64,000 bases of DNA. Origin: Roseisolibacter agri. Its GTDB lineage: Bacteria > Gemmatimonadota > Gemmatimonadetes > Gemmatimonadales > Gemmatimonadaceae. Position 1 is the stretch's first letter; each line of letters starts with the position of its first letter. Made by a program: the position numbers and the translations under genes. Shown piece by piece: positions 52,877 to 61,118 of the stretch. The notes beneath the pieces are model-generated. The model was not told where the DNA came from. It was given only the letters and a program-made list of their open reading frames with translations, and ran no database searches. The DNA is taken from the NCBI RefSeq assembly GCF_030159095.1, contig NZ_BRXS01000005.1, positions 496,001-560,000 of the forward strand, given 5' to 3'.

Positions 52877-54355
52877 ATGAGCGCGCGCATCCTGATCGCG
52901 GACGACGATCCGGCGGTCGTCGAGAGCGTGTCGTGGGTGCTGGAGGAGCACGGCTACGAGGTCACCGCCGTGCCCGGCGCGACCGCGCTGCTCGAGCTGC
53001 TGGGCAGTGGCGAGGAGCGGCCGCCCGACCTGCTCCTGCTGGACATCTTCATGCCCGACGGCGACGGCGTGCAGCTGCTGGAGCGGATCAAGCGCGAGCC
53101 GCGGTGGCGCGACGTGCCGGTGCTGATGCTCTCCTCCGCGCCCGTGGAGGAGGCGACGGTGCGCTCGCTCGGACTGGGCGCCGCGGACTACGTGCGCAAG
53201 CCGTTCCGCGTGAAGGAGCTGGTCGCGCGCATCCAGGCGCAGCTGCGCGTGGGCGCGGTGCTCCGCACGCAGCGCGACACGCTGCGACGCACGCAGGAGG
53301 AGCTGGAGCGCGCCCGCGCCGACGCCGAGAACCGCCGCAAGCTGGTGGACATCCTGCACGAGGTCACGGGCGACCTGGCGGCGGACGAGGTCTACCACCT
53401 GCTGGCCCGCCGCGTGGCGCGCGCGCTCAGCGTGTCGCACTGCGCGGTGATCCTCACGGGCCCGCACCACGAGGTGGGCGTGGTCGCGACGGCGTTCGAG
53501 AACCCGAAGCTGCAGAAGGGGCAGATCGCGATCGCCGACTATCCCGAGGTGCGGCAGGCGTTCGACACGCGCGAGCCGGTGCTGCTGGAGGACGTCGCGT
53601 CGTCGCCGCTGTACGGCGGGCGCGCCGTGGTGGGGCTGGACGGCACGGAGGTGCCGGTGCGCAGCGCGATGGCGCTGCCGTTCGCGATCGACCCGGCGCA
53701 GCGCGGCGTGTTCCTGCTGCGCCGCACGCGCGAGCAGCCGCCGCTGACGCCCGAGGACGTGGCGTTCGCGGAGGCGGTGATCGGCGCCGCGGTGGCGGTG
53801 GTGCAGCGCGCGCAGGTGATCGAGACGACGCGCGCCGACAACGCGCGCCTGGAGCACCTGGCGACGACGGACTCGCTGACGCGGCTGCTGAACCGCCGCG
53901 CGCTCACGGAGCGGCTGACGACGGAGATGGAGCGCGCGCTGCGCTACGACACGTCCGTGGCGCTGCTGCTGCTGGACCTCGACCACTTCAAGCGCGTCAA
54001 CGACACGCACGGCCACCTGGTGGGCGACGCGGTGCTGCGGTCGGTGTCGGAGCTGCTGATGGCCGCCGCGCGCAGCAGCGACATGGTGGGGCGCTACGGC
54101 GGCGAGGAGTTCCTGATCGTGCTGCCGGAGACCGACGACGACGGCGCGGTGGTGTTCGCGGAGCGCATCCGCGAGCGCGTGGAGGGGTTCGCGTTCCGCC
54201 CATGGGACGACGAGCGCGAGCTGCGCATGACGGCGAGCATCGGCGTGGCGACGTTCCCCGCGGCGCGCATCGAGAGCGTGGAGGACCTGTTCGCGCGCGC
54301 GGACGCGGCGCTGTACCGGGCGAAGGCGGACGGACGGAATCGCGTGCGGCTCTGA
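52877..54355 (+). CDS. Response regulator-GAF-GGDEF diguanylate cyclase
   Basis: 492 residues. Receiver domain 1-120 with acidic pocket ADDDP and phospho-acceptor Asp56 (DLLLLDIFMPDGDG), Lys in VRKPFRVKEL. A GAF-like domain lies at about 150-310 (AVILTGPHHEVGVVATAFEN, GVFLLRRTREQPPLTPEDVA). The GGDEF domain has ATTDSLTRLLNRRAL and an intact GRYGGEEFLIVLP (about 405-417) with RSSD inhibitory site upstream. Predicted to make c-di-GMP when phosphorylated. ATG 52877 is preferred over 52859 because GGAGCGG lies 8-12 bp upstream. No partner histidine kinase is adjacent. Confidence 0.92.
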   Translation: MSARILIADDDPAVVESVSWVLEEHGYEVTAVPGATALLELLGSGEERPPDLLLLDIFMPDGDGVQLLERIKREPRWRDVPVLMLSSAPVEEATVRSLGLGAADYVRKPFRVKELVARIQAQLRVGAVLRTQRDTLRRTQEELERARADAENRRKLVDILHEVTGDLAADEVYHLLARRVARALSVSHCAVILTGPHHEVGVVATAFENPKLQKGQIAIADYPEVRQAFDTREPVLLEDVASSPLYGGRAVVGLDGTEVPVRSAMALPFAIDPAQRGVFLLRRTREQPPLTPEDVAFAEAVIGAAVAVVQRAQVIETTRADNARLEHLATTDSLTRLLNRRALTERLTTEMERALRYDTSVALLLLDLDHFKRVNDTHGHLVGDAVLRSVSELLMAAARSSDMVGRYGGEEFLIVLPETDDDGAVVFAERIRERVEGFAFRPWDDERELRMTASIGVATFPAARIESVEDLFARADAALYRAKADGRNRVRL

Positions 54356-54382
54356 CTCTGCCGTCTGCTGCGTGAACTACGA

Positions 54383-54462
54383 GACAGGATGACCAGGAGG
54401 CTCCGCGTGGCGCGTCGTTCCATACGCCGCACAGAGCCTCCTGGTCATCCTGTCATCCTGTC
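54383..54462. repeat. Class D hairpin element, copy D2
   Basis: GACAGGATGACCAGGAGGCTCC apart from the apex (split here as GACAGGATGACC + AGGAGGCTCC) faces GAGCCTCCTGGTCATCCTGTC. An extra ATCCTGTC is duplicated at 54455-54462. It is joined through a reversed linker (GGTCGGGTCCGGTGTGCC) to C3. Confidence 0.85.
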
Positions 54463-54502
54463 TGCGCTTGTAGGTCGGGTCCGGTGTGCCGTACCCGTTT
54501 GC

Positions 54503-54636
54503 CGATGGGGGATGCGGATGCTCCGGATGAGAACGGATCCTTCGGGTCGTCCCGCGCGGCGGCGATGTCCCGTGCGCCGGGACGGAGCGATCCGTCTGAT
54601 CCGCGTCATCCGGAGCATCCGTCACCTCTCCAATGG
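54503..54636. repeat. Class C hairpin element, copy C3
   Basis: The left arm has GGATGC, GGATGCTCC, GGATGAGAAC, GGATCCTTC and GGGTCGTCCC units; the right arm is the inverse, ending GGAGCATCCGTCACCTCTCC. It lies between convergent genes in a D2-linker-C3 composite. Confidence 0.8.
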
Positions 54637-54691
54637 AGGGGGCCGGCGCGGCGATGCAGGGCGCACGATCCGCAGCCCGCGGCCCGCCGCG

Positions 54692-55165
54692 CTATATCCC
54701 CATTCCGCGCAGCTCGACCATCAGACACCGGTCCTGCACGACCGCGATCCCCGCGCGCGCCAGCTGCTCCGCCACCTCGTCGTGATAGATGCCCGACTGC
54801 AGCCAGACGGCGTGCGGGCCGGCGGCGAGGATGTCGTCGACGTGGGCCGGGAGGTCCTTCGGGCGGCGGAAGACGTTCACCAGGTCGATGGGGCCCGGCA
54901 CGTCCGCGAGCCGGCGGTAGACGCGCTCGCCCAGGATCTCGGTGACCTCCGGGTAGTAGACCGGGACCGGGACGATCTCGTAGCCCGCCCGCTGCGCGTA
55001 CTTGGGGACGTAGAAGGCCGGCTGCATCGACTCCGGCGTCTTGATGCCCAGCACGGCGATGCGCTTCACGCGGCCGAGGAGCGCGGCGATGGCGGCGGGC
55101 GTCTCGAGCAGGCGGGAGCGCCAGTCGGGATCCTGGGGGCTGGGGCGGATGGCGGCGGCTGTCAT
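54692..55165 (-). CDS. CoA-binding domain protein (YccU-like)
   Basis: 157 residues. Rossmann-type CoA_binding_2 domain: VKRIAVLGIKTPESMQPAFY, VPKYAQRAGYEIVPVPVYYP, PIDLVNVFRRPKDLPAHVDD, HAVWLQSGIYHDEVAEQLAR and AGIAVVQDRCLMVELR. It is a stand-alone version of the CoA-binding module of acyl-CoA synthetases; role unclear. ATG 55165 was chosen because GGAGGGGG lies about 8 bp upstream; a GTG at 55171 is the alternative. It is divergent from the saccharopine-dehydrogenase-like gene. Confidence 0.88.
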   Translation of the reverse strand: MTAAAIRPSPQDPDWRSRLLETPAAIAALLGRVKRIAVLGIKTPESMQPAFYVPKYAQRAGYEIVPVPVYYPEVTEILGERVYRRLADVPGPIDLVNVFRRPKDLPAHVDDILAAGPHAVWLQSGIYHDEVAEQLARAGIAVVQDRCLMVELRGMGI

Positions 55166-55269
55166 GGCCACCCCCTCCTGCGAGGAGCGTGCGCGAGGGG
55201 CGCAGGCGAGCGCGGGCGCCGGCCGTTAGCTTGCGGGCGCTCAACCCAACTCGACCAGGAGACTCATCG

Positions 55270-56412
55270 ATGCGGATGCTCGTGCTCGGTGCGGGGCTGC
55301 AAGGCTCCGCCTGCGCCTACGACCTGCTGCAGAACCCGGCGGTCACCGAGGTGCGCCTCGCCGACCTGCACGTCGGCACGATCGCGCCCTTCCTCGCCCC
55401 CTTCTCGGGGCCGCGGCTCATCCCGACGCCGCTGGACGTGCGCGACCGCGAGGCGGTGCTGGCGCTGATGCGCGAGTGCGACGCCGTCATGTGCGCGCTC
55501 CCGTACTACTTCAACCTCGAGATGACCCGCCTCGCGATCGAGGCCGGCGCGCACTACTGCGACCTCGGGGGCAACACCGACATCGTCTTCCAGCAGCGCG
55601 CGCTGGAGCCGGAGGCGGCCGCGCGCGGCGTGAGCATCATCCCCGACTGCGGGCTGGCACCGGGGATGGTGAACATCCTCGCGCAGCACGGCATCGACCA
55701 GCTGGACGAGGTGTCCGCGGTGCGCATGTTCGTCGGCGGGCTGCCGCAGAACCCCGAGCCGCCGCTGAACTACCAGATCGTCTACTCGCTGGAGGGGGCG
55801 CTCGACTACTACACGACGATGTCGTGGGTGCTGCGCGATGGCCAGCGCGCGCAGGTGACGCCGCTCTCCGAGATCGAGCCGGTGGACTTCCCGGCGCCCC
55901 TCGGCACGCTGGAGGCGTTCCACACGGCGGGCGGGCTGTCGACGATGCCGTTCCGCTACGAGGGCCGCATCCCGACGATGGAGTACAAGACGCTCCGCTA
56001 CCCGGGCCACGCGCACATCATGGCGGCGATCCGGGAACTGGGGCTGCTCGACCTGCAGCCGATCGACGTGAAGGGGCACCGCGTGGTGCCGCGCGACGCG
56101 TTCGTGACGGCGGTGACGCCGAAGCTGAAGAAGCCGGGCGGGCACGACGTCGTCGCGCTGCGCGTGGTCGTCGAGGGCACGAAGGACGGCCGGCCGGCGC
56201 GACTGGGCTGGGAGGTGATCGACCGCTACGACGCCGAGCACGGGATCAGCGCGATGATGCGCACGACGGGCTACTCGCTCTCGATCACGGCGCAGATGCA
56301 GGTCGCCGGCGAGACGGGGCGTGGCAAGGTGTGCACGCCCGACGAGTGCATCCCGCCCGCGCGCTACATCGAGGAGCTGGGGCGGCGGGGGATCGAAGTG
56401 CGGGCGATCTGA
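55270..56412 (+). CDS. Saccharopine dehydrogenase-family oxidoreductase
   Basis: 380 residues. N-terminal Rossmann MRMLVLGAGLQGSACAYDLL, then VMCALPYYFNLEMTRLAIEA, GAHYCDLGGNTDIVFQQRAL, SIIPDCGLAPGMVNILAQHG and a C-terminal catalytic fold (FEEGRIPTMEY-type, LRYPGHAHIMAAIRELGLLD). This matches the LYS9/saccharopine reductase and carboxynorspermidine dehydrogenase group (Sacchrp_dh_NADP). It probably acts reductively on an imino acid; substrate unknown. A strong AGGAGA lies 9 bp before the ATG, and a terminator follows. Confidence 0.88.
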   Translation: MRMLVLGAGLQGSACAYDLLQNPAVTEVRLADLHVGTIAPFLAPFSGPRLIPTPLDVRDREAVLALMRECDAVMCALPYYFNLEMTRLAIEAGAHYCDLGGNTDIVFQQRALEPEAAARGVSIIPDCGLAPGMVNILAQHGIDQLDEVSAVRMFVGGLPQNPEPPLNYQIVYSLEGALDYYTTMSWVLRDGQRAQVTPLSEIEPVDFPAPLGTLEAFHTAGGLSTMPFRYEGRIPTMEYKTLRYPGHAHIMAAIRELGLLDLQPIDVKGHRVVPRDAFVTAVTPKLKKPGGHDVVALRVVVEGTKDGRPARLGWEVIDRYDAEHGISAMMRTTGYSLSITAQMQVAGETGRGKVCTPDECIPPARYIEELGRRGIEVRAI

Positions 56413-56432
56413 TCGCGCGTGCGTGACACACG

Positions 56433-56465
56433 AAGGGCCGGCTTCCGCGTGGAGGCCGGCCCTTT
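56433..56465. terminator. Terminator between convergent genes
   Basis: AAGGGCCGGC, loop of 12 nt, GCCGGCCCTTT. 21 bp after the stop at 56412 and 30 bp before the dacB stop. A GTGCTGC heptamer tandem (about 56469-56490) follows. Confidence 0.8.
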
Positions 56466-56494
56466 CGCGTGCTGCGTGCTGCGTGCTGCGTGAG

Positions 56495-58153
56495 CTACCT
56501 CGAGAAGCCGGCCATCGTCGCCCCCATGGCGTCGATCGTCGCGCGCGCGTTCCAGCGATCGCGCCCGTTGAAGATGAAGCTGAACGCGAGCACCTCGCCG
56601 TTCTCCGCGGTGACGTAGCCACCGAGCGCGATCACGTCGTTCGTCGTGCCGGTCTTCGCGTGCAGGTTGCCCTGCGCGGGCGTGCCGCGCATGCGGCCGC
56701 GCATCAACTCGCTCTCGCCGGCCACCGGCAGCGACGCGTGGAAGACCGAGCCCCAGGGCGCGCGGTGCGCGAGCCCCAGCAGGTGGATCATCGAGCGCGC
56801 CGTCACGCGGTCGAGCGTCGAGAGGCCGCTGCCGTCGCTCACCTGCACGGCCGACGTGGGCACGTGCGCCTTCTCGGTGAGGAAGCGCTGCAGCATCGCG
56901 TTGCCCGCGACGGCCGAGCCCTCGCCCTCGCGCGCGGGGCCGCGCACCGCGTTGCGGAAGATCATCTCCGCGAAGTGGTTGATGCTCTCGCGGTTCATCA
57001 CCGCCACGAGGTCCGCCAGCGGCGGCGACTCGACCGCCGCGACCCGCTCGGCGCCCGCGGCGGCGCGGCCGGTGCGCAGCTGGCCATCGACGGTGATGCC
57101 GCGCTCCGCGAGCGCCGCGCGCAGCGCGCCCGCCGCGAACGTCGGCGGGTCGGCGACGACGAGCTGCAGGCGGCGCACCGGCGCCTTGCGGCCGATCCAG
57201 CCGCGCGCGACGACGTGGCCGTCGGCCGCGCGGATGACGCGCACGCCGTTGCCGCCGCCCGCGCGCGTCGTCACCGAGCTCTCGACGCGGATGCCCGTGG
57301 TCGCGGGCTCCAGCAGCACGCGGCCGTCCGGGTGGATCGCGACGACGACGATGTTCTCATTGATCGAGAGCGCGGAGAAGGGGGCCGCGTAGCCCGCGCC
57401 CGCGTACCGCGTCAGCCAGCCCTCGGGGATCGTGCGCGCCTCGAACGCGCTCGCGTCGGCCACGAGGTCGCCCGTCACGCGCTTCACGCCCGCCGCCGCG
57501 ACGCGCTCGGCCAGCAGCTTCACGGGCGCCGCGTAGTCGTTGCCCGGCTGGAAGCGGCGCGAGAACGCGGGGTCGCCGTCGCCGCGCATCACGAGGTTGC
57601 CACGCAGCGTGCCGTCGCCGTCCAGCGCGCCCTCGCGCAGCACCTCGGTGCGGAAGCGCCAGTCCGGTCCCAGGCGGTCGAGCGCGAGCGCCGACGTGTA
57701 CATCTTCATCGTGGACGCGGGGACCATGGGCGCGTCGGCGTCGCGCGCGAACAGCGTGTCGCCGCGCGTGACCGAGACGACCATCGCGCCCCACTGCCCG
57801 TCCTCGCGGCGCGAGAGGATCGCCCCGAGGTCGCTCGCGAGCGCGGCCGCGCTGCGCGGCGTGGTCCAGCGTGGGGCGGGCGGCGCGGCGGCCGGACGAG
57901 CGGCGGCGCGGCGCGCGCTGCCGCGGCGCGAGGCGGCGCTGCTGCGCGTGGTGCGGCGCTTCGGCGCGGCCTTCTTCTTCCGGGCCGTCTGCGCCTCGAC
58001 CGTCGCGGCCGAGTCGAGGAAGGGGAGCGGCGCGGCGTGCACCGCGGGCGCGAGCGGCACCGCGAGCGCGGCCAGCGCGGTCGTGAGCACGAGGCGCGCG
58101 GCGGCCGCCAGGGGGCGGCGCGCCGCGCGCGCGGGAGGGGCGACAGACGTCAT
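56495..58153 (-). CDS. dacB: D-alanyl-D-alanine carboxypeptidase/endopeptidase (PBP4)
   Basis: 552 residues, peptidase S13. Signal peptide (AAARLVLTTALAALAVPLAP), a long basic Arg/Ala linker (60-100), then catalytic motifs SxxK in MVPASTMKMYTSALALDR, SxN in MNRESINHFAEMIFR and KTG in GNLHAKTGTTNDVIALGG. The large insert between SxxK and SxN is typical of PBP4. It cleaves D-Ala from, or crosslinks in, periplasmic peptidoglycan. ATG 58153 gives a good signal peptide. Confidence 0.94.
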   Translation of the reverse strand: MTSVAPPARAARRPLAAAARLVLTTALAALAVPLAPAVHAAPLPFLDSAATVEAQTARKKKAAPKRRTTRSSAASRRGSARRAAARPAAAPPAPRWTTPRSAAALASDLGAILSRREDGQWGAMVVSVTRGDTLFARDADAPMVPASTMKMYTSALALDRLGPDWRFRTEVLREGALDGDGTLRGNLVMRGDGDPAFSRRFQPGNDYAAPVKLLAERVAAAGVKRVTGDLVADASAFEARTIPEGWLTRYAGAGYAAPFSALSINENIVVVAIHPDGRVLLEPATTGIRVESSVTTRAGGGNGVRVIRAADGHVVARGWIGRKAPVRRLQLVVADPPTFAAGALRAALAERGITVDGQLRTGRAAAGAERVAAVESPPLADLVAVMNRESINHFAEMIFRNAVRGPAREGEGSAVAGNAMLQRFLTEKAHVPTSAVQVSDGSGLSTLDRVTARSMIHLLGLAHRAPWGSVFHASLPVAGESELMRGRMRGTPAQGNLHAKTGTTNDVIALGGYVTAENGEVLAFSFIFNGRDRWNARATIDAMGATMAGFSR

Positions 58154-58294
58154 GACGGTGCGGCGGGGCAACAGGCGTTCCAGGCGGCGGGGGCGATCGC
58201 GTGGCGCACGACCGCGCCCTCCCGACGATCACCCCGCCCGCGGCGCCACGTTCCGGATCGTCGCGCGGCGCCGCGCGTCCCGCAGACTAGGCCG

Positions 58295-59605
58295 TCAGAC
58301 CTTGAAGATGAAGTTGCGGCGCCACGCGACCCACAGGATCGCGAGCCAGAGGCCGACGAAGGCGAGCGCGAAGGCGAGCGACGCGTTCTTCGGCGCCAGC
58401 CACGACGCGAACGCCGCGTCGTAGATCGCCTTCTGCAGCGCGACGGGGCGGCCGTTCACGTCGACCTTGAGGATCGAGTAGATCATGCGCGCCATCAGCC
58501 CCGAGCCGAGGAAGGCCAGCATCGGGTTCACGCCGTAGATCACGAACGGCTTGGTCCAGCCGCTGTACCGGTGCACGTCCACCAGCCACATGATCGTGGC
58601 GAGCGCGACCGCGGCCATCCCGCCCGTGAACAGCACGTACGAGCTGGTCCAGAGCGACTTGTTGATCGGGAAGACCCAGTGCCACATGAGCCCGAACATC
58701 ATCGCCAGCGCGCCGGCCGCGAACAGCCCGTTGAGCCGCTCGGCGAGGCCGTGCTCGCGCCGGCCGATCCACCGCCCCGCGAAGTTGCCGAGCATCACCG
58801 TGCCCGCGGCGGGGAGCGTGGAGAGCAGGCCCTCGGGGTCGCGCAGGCCGCCGCCGCCCGCCCACAGGTGCGCGGGCGTGAGGATCACGCGATCGAGCCA
58901 GGCGTCGAGCGTGTGCCCCGGCTCCCCCAGCAGGAAGATGCCGAGCGTGTCCGTGCCGGGGACGGGCAGCACCGTCATCGCGATCCAGTAGCCGTAGAGG
59001 ATCACGGCCAGGATGACGACCTGCTGCTTGAGCGTCGTCCTGAAGGTGAGCAGCCCCGCGACGATGTACGCGAGCCCGATGCGCTGCAGCACGCCCATGA
59101 TGCGCAGGTGCTCGGCGCGGTACACGACGCGGTCGAGGAAGGACGCGTCGGGGATCCCCTTGATCTCGCCCCACTGGAAGAAGGGGAACGCGCTGAGCGC
59201 GAGGCCGAGCAGGAAGATCATCGCGCCGCGCTTGAGCAGCGCACGGAGCACCTGGCCGTCGGTGGCGCCCTGCGCGCGGCGCGCGCCGAGCGAGAGCTGC
59301 GTCGTGATGCCGACGATGAAGAGGAAGAACGGGAAGATGAGGTCCGTCGGCGTCCACCCGTGCCACTCGGCGTGCTCCAGCGGCGGGTAGATCGCGCCCC
59401 ACGTGCCGGGGTTGTTCACGAGCAGCATCCCGGCGACGGTCATCCCGCGGAAGACGTCGAGGGAGAGCAGGCGCTCGCGCGCGCGCGGCGCCGGCGCGGC
59501 GGCGCGGACCGTCTCGGTGCCGGTGGGCGCGGGCGCGGTGGGCCGCGGGGGCGCCTCGACCGGCGGGGCCAGCGTGGCCCCCATGGTGATCGTCGTGTCG
59601 CTCAT
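58295..59605 (-). CDS. NagX/HGSNAT-like membrane acyltransferase (DUF5009 family)
   Basis: 436 residues. A 45-residue Pro/Ala N-terminus is followed by about ten transmembrane segments. The signature FRGMTVAGMLLVNNPGTWGA with LEHAEWHGWTPTDLIFPFFL (candidate catalytic His) and GVLQRIGLAYIVAGLL matches heparan-alpha-glucosaminide N-acetyltransferase-like proteins. These transfer acetyl groups across the membrane to amino sugars such as muropeptide-derived glucosamine. It overlaps the downstream end of the lipoprotein gene by 4 bp, and dacB lies 141 bp downstream, suggesting a cell-wall link. Confidence 0.9.
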   Translation of the reverse strand: MSDTTITMGATLAPPVEAPPRPTAPAPTGTETVRAAAPAPRARERLLSLDVFRGMTVAGMLLVNNPGTWGAIYPPLEHAEWHGWTPTDLIFPFFLFIVGITTQLSLGARRAQGATDGQVLRALLKRGAMIFLLGLALSAFPFFQWGEIKGIPDASFLDRVVYRAEHLRIMGVLQRIGLAYIVAGLLTFRTTLKQQVVILAVILYGYWIAMTVLPVPGTDTLGIFLLGEPGHTLDAWLDRVILTPAHLWAGGGGLRDPEGLLSTLPAAGTVMLGNFAGRWIGRREHGLAERLNGLFAAGALAMMFGLMWHWVFPINKSLWTSSYVLFTGGMAAVALATIMWLVDVHRYSGWTKPFVIYGVNPMLAFLGSGLMARMIYSILKVDVNGRPVALQKAIYDAAFASWLAPKNASLAFALAFVGLWLAILWVAWRRNFIFKV

Positions 59606-60210
59606 GCGCCGCGCTCCGGAGCGGCGCCGGCCAGCCTCCACTTGCCGGCCGCGCAGCTCACCTGGTAGACGCGCGGGCCGGCGGGCTTGCCGTCGTCCTC
59701 GCCGCCCACGTAATGCCCGTCGAGTCGAACGGTGGCCGTGCTGTCGCGGCGCGTGGCGTCGCGCAGCACGAGCAGCAGCGTCGTGTAGTCGCCCTTGTCG
59801 TGGAGCAGCGTGCGCATCTGCTGCTGCAGCGCCGGCTGCGCGGGGAAGAGGTACATCGGGCCCTTGTCCTGGAGGGCGCGCTGCCCGGCCTCGGGGAGGG
59901 CGGAGTCGGTCCCGACCGAGACGAGGAAGCGCTGCGGCTTGGGCGTCGCCTGCTTGATGTACTCGCGGACGGCGAGCGTCAGCGCCTCGTCGGTGCCGGG
60001 GCCGCAGACCACGGGGCCCTCGTCGCGGGCGGCGGCGGCGCGGGTGCGGGCGACGAGGTTGTCGCCGGCGGCCGAGTCGCCGGAGGTAGCGTCACCGCTG
60101 GCGGGCTTGGCGCCACCGCCGCAGGCGGCGAGGGCGACGAGCGCGAGGGCGGGGAGGAGCGGGCGGCGGGCCGCGGCGCGGCGCGCGGCGGAGGGGGAGG
60201 GGCGGTGCAT
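59602..60210 (-). CDS. Putative lipoprotein, 202 aa
   Basis: Lipobox ALALVALAACGGG (Cys near residue 30), then a Ser/Gly/Asp-rich linker and a soluble domain (ALTLAVREYIKQATPKPQRF, TLLHDKGDYTTLLLVLRDAT, TATVRLDGHYVGGEDDGK). Not recognised. Two more Cys (VVCGPG, QVSCAAG) may pair. Its stop overlaps the start of the acyltransferase by 4 bp, so the two are coupled and possibly functionally linked. Confidence 0.7.
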   Translation of the reverse strand: MHRPSPSAARRAAARRPLLPALALVALAACGGGAKPASGDATSGDSAAGDNLVARTRAAAARDEGPVVCGPGTDEALTLAVREYIKQATPKPQRFLVSVGTDSALPEAGQRALQDKGPMYLFPAQPALQQQMRTLLHDKGDYTTLLLVLRDATRRDSTATVRLDGHYVGGEDDGKPAGPRVYQVSCAAGKWRLAGAAPERGA

Positions 60211-60399
60211 GCCGAAAGCTGGTGTCCGGTCCGGAAGGTGTCGAGGGCGGGCGGCGGGCCCGGCCGGAGGCGGCGCCCCGGGCACCCTTGCCGAGTCCCG
60301 GATCGCGCCTCCTATTGCACACGGGACGTCCGATTCCCGGCGCACGGCGCGGCGGGGCGGGTCGCCTCGCACCTTCTCCCCGAAGCAGGAGGGACGCAC

Positions 60400-60897
60400 A
60401 TGCTCGAGCAACACCGGACGTTGCGTGAGGGCGTCGTCGCCGGTGCGCTGGCCGCCACGGCGGTCGCCATCTGGTTCCTGATCCTCGACTCCGTCGCGGG
60501 ACGACCGCTGGCCACACCGACGATGCTGGGTGCGTCGCTCAGCTCATTGTTCGGGATGCCCGGTGCACCCGCGACCGCGGGAGCGGTGCTCGGCTACACG
60601 GCGTTCCACTACGCGGCGTTCGTGGTCGCGGGGTTGATCGGTGCGACGGTGATGAACAACGCGGAGGAGGAGCCGTCGGTGCTGATCGGCTTCTTCATCC
60701 TCTTCATCTTCTTCGAGATCGGCTTCTACGGCCTGACCGCGATCCTCGCGCGCTCGGAGTACTTCGGGCAGCTGGCGTGGTACCAGGTGCTGGCCGCGAA
60801 CCTGATCGCCGCGGCGACGATCGGCACGTATCTCTTCCGTCGTCACCCCGGCCTCGCCAGCCGGTTCGCGCACTCGCTCGCGGGCGACGAGGCCTGA
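60400..60897 (+). CDS. Small integral membrane protein, 165 aa
   Basis: Starts at 60400 with a good AGGAGGG ribosome-binding site. Four hydrophobic segments: VVAGALAATAVAIWFLILDS, AGAVLGYTAFHYAAFVVAGL, VLIGFFILFIFFEIGFYGLT and WYQVLAANLIAAATIGTYLF, separated by short loops, with a charged C-terminus. Not recognised as a named family. It is divergent from the lipoprotein gene; class B repeat B4 follows its stop. Confidence 0.75.
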   Translation: MLEQHRTLREGVVAGALAATAVAIWFLILDSVAGRPLATPTMLGASLSSLFGMPGAPATAGAVLGYTAFHYAAFVVAGLIGATVMNNAEEEPSVLIGFFILFIFFEIGFYGLTAILARSEYFGQLAWYQVLAANLIAAATIGTYLFRRHPGLASRFAHSLAGDEA

Positions 60898-60910
60898 GCA
60901 CGACGCGGTC

Positions 60911-61086
60911 GCACCGGACCCGAACAGCGAACTGCATTCGCAAGGATAAGATCGGATGAGGTCCGATAACGACGGATGGCTCCGGTGGAGCGCGAGATCC
61001 CTCGCCGCCACGCGGAGCCATCCGTCGTTATCCGATCTGGTCCGATCCTATCCTTGCTGCTGTTGTCGTTCGGGTCGGGCGCGCCG
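60911..61086. repeat. Class B hairpin element with paired linkers, copy B4
   Basis: Core GCAAGGATAAGATCGG ... apex GGCTCCGGTGG / CCGCCACGCGGAGCC ... CGATCCTATCCTTGC at 60940-61057. Outside, the linker occurs on both sides in inverted form (GCACCGGACCCGAACAGCG and CGTTCGGGTCGGGCGCGCC), so this copy shows the element with both ends. Confidence 0.85.
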
Positions 61087-61118
61087 ATCCGCGCCGCGTC
61101 TTCATTCCACCTACCGCG

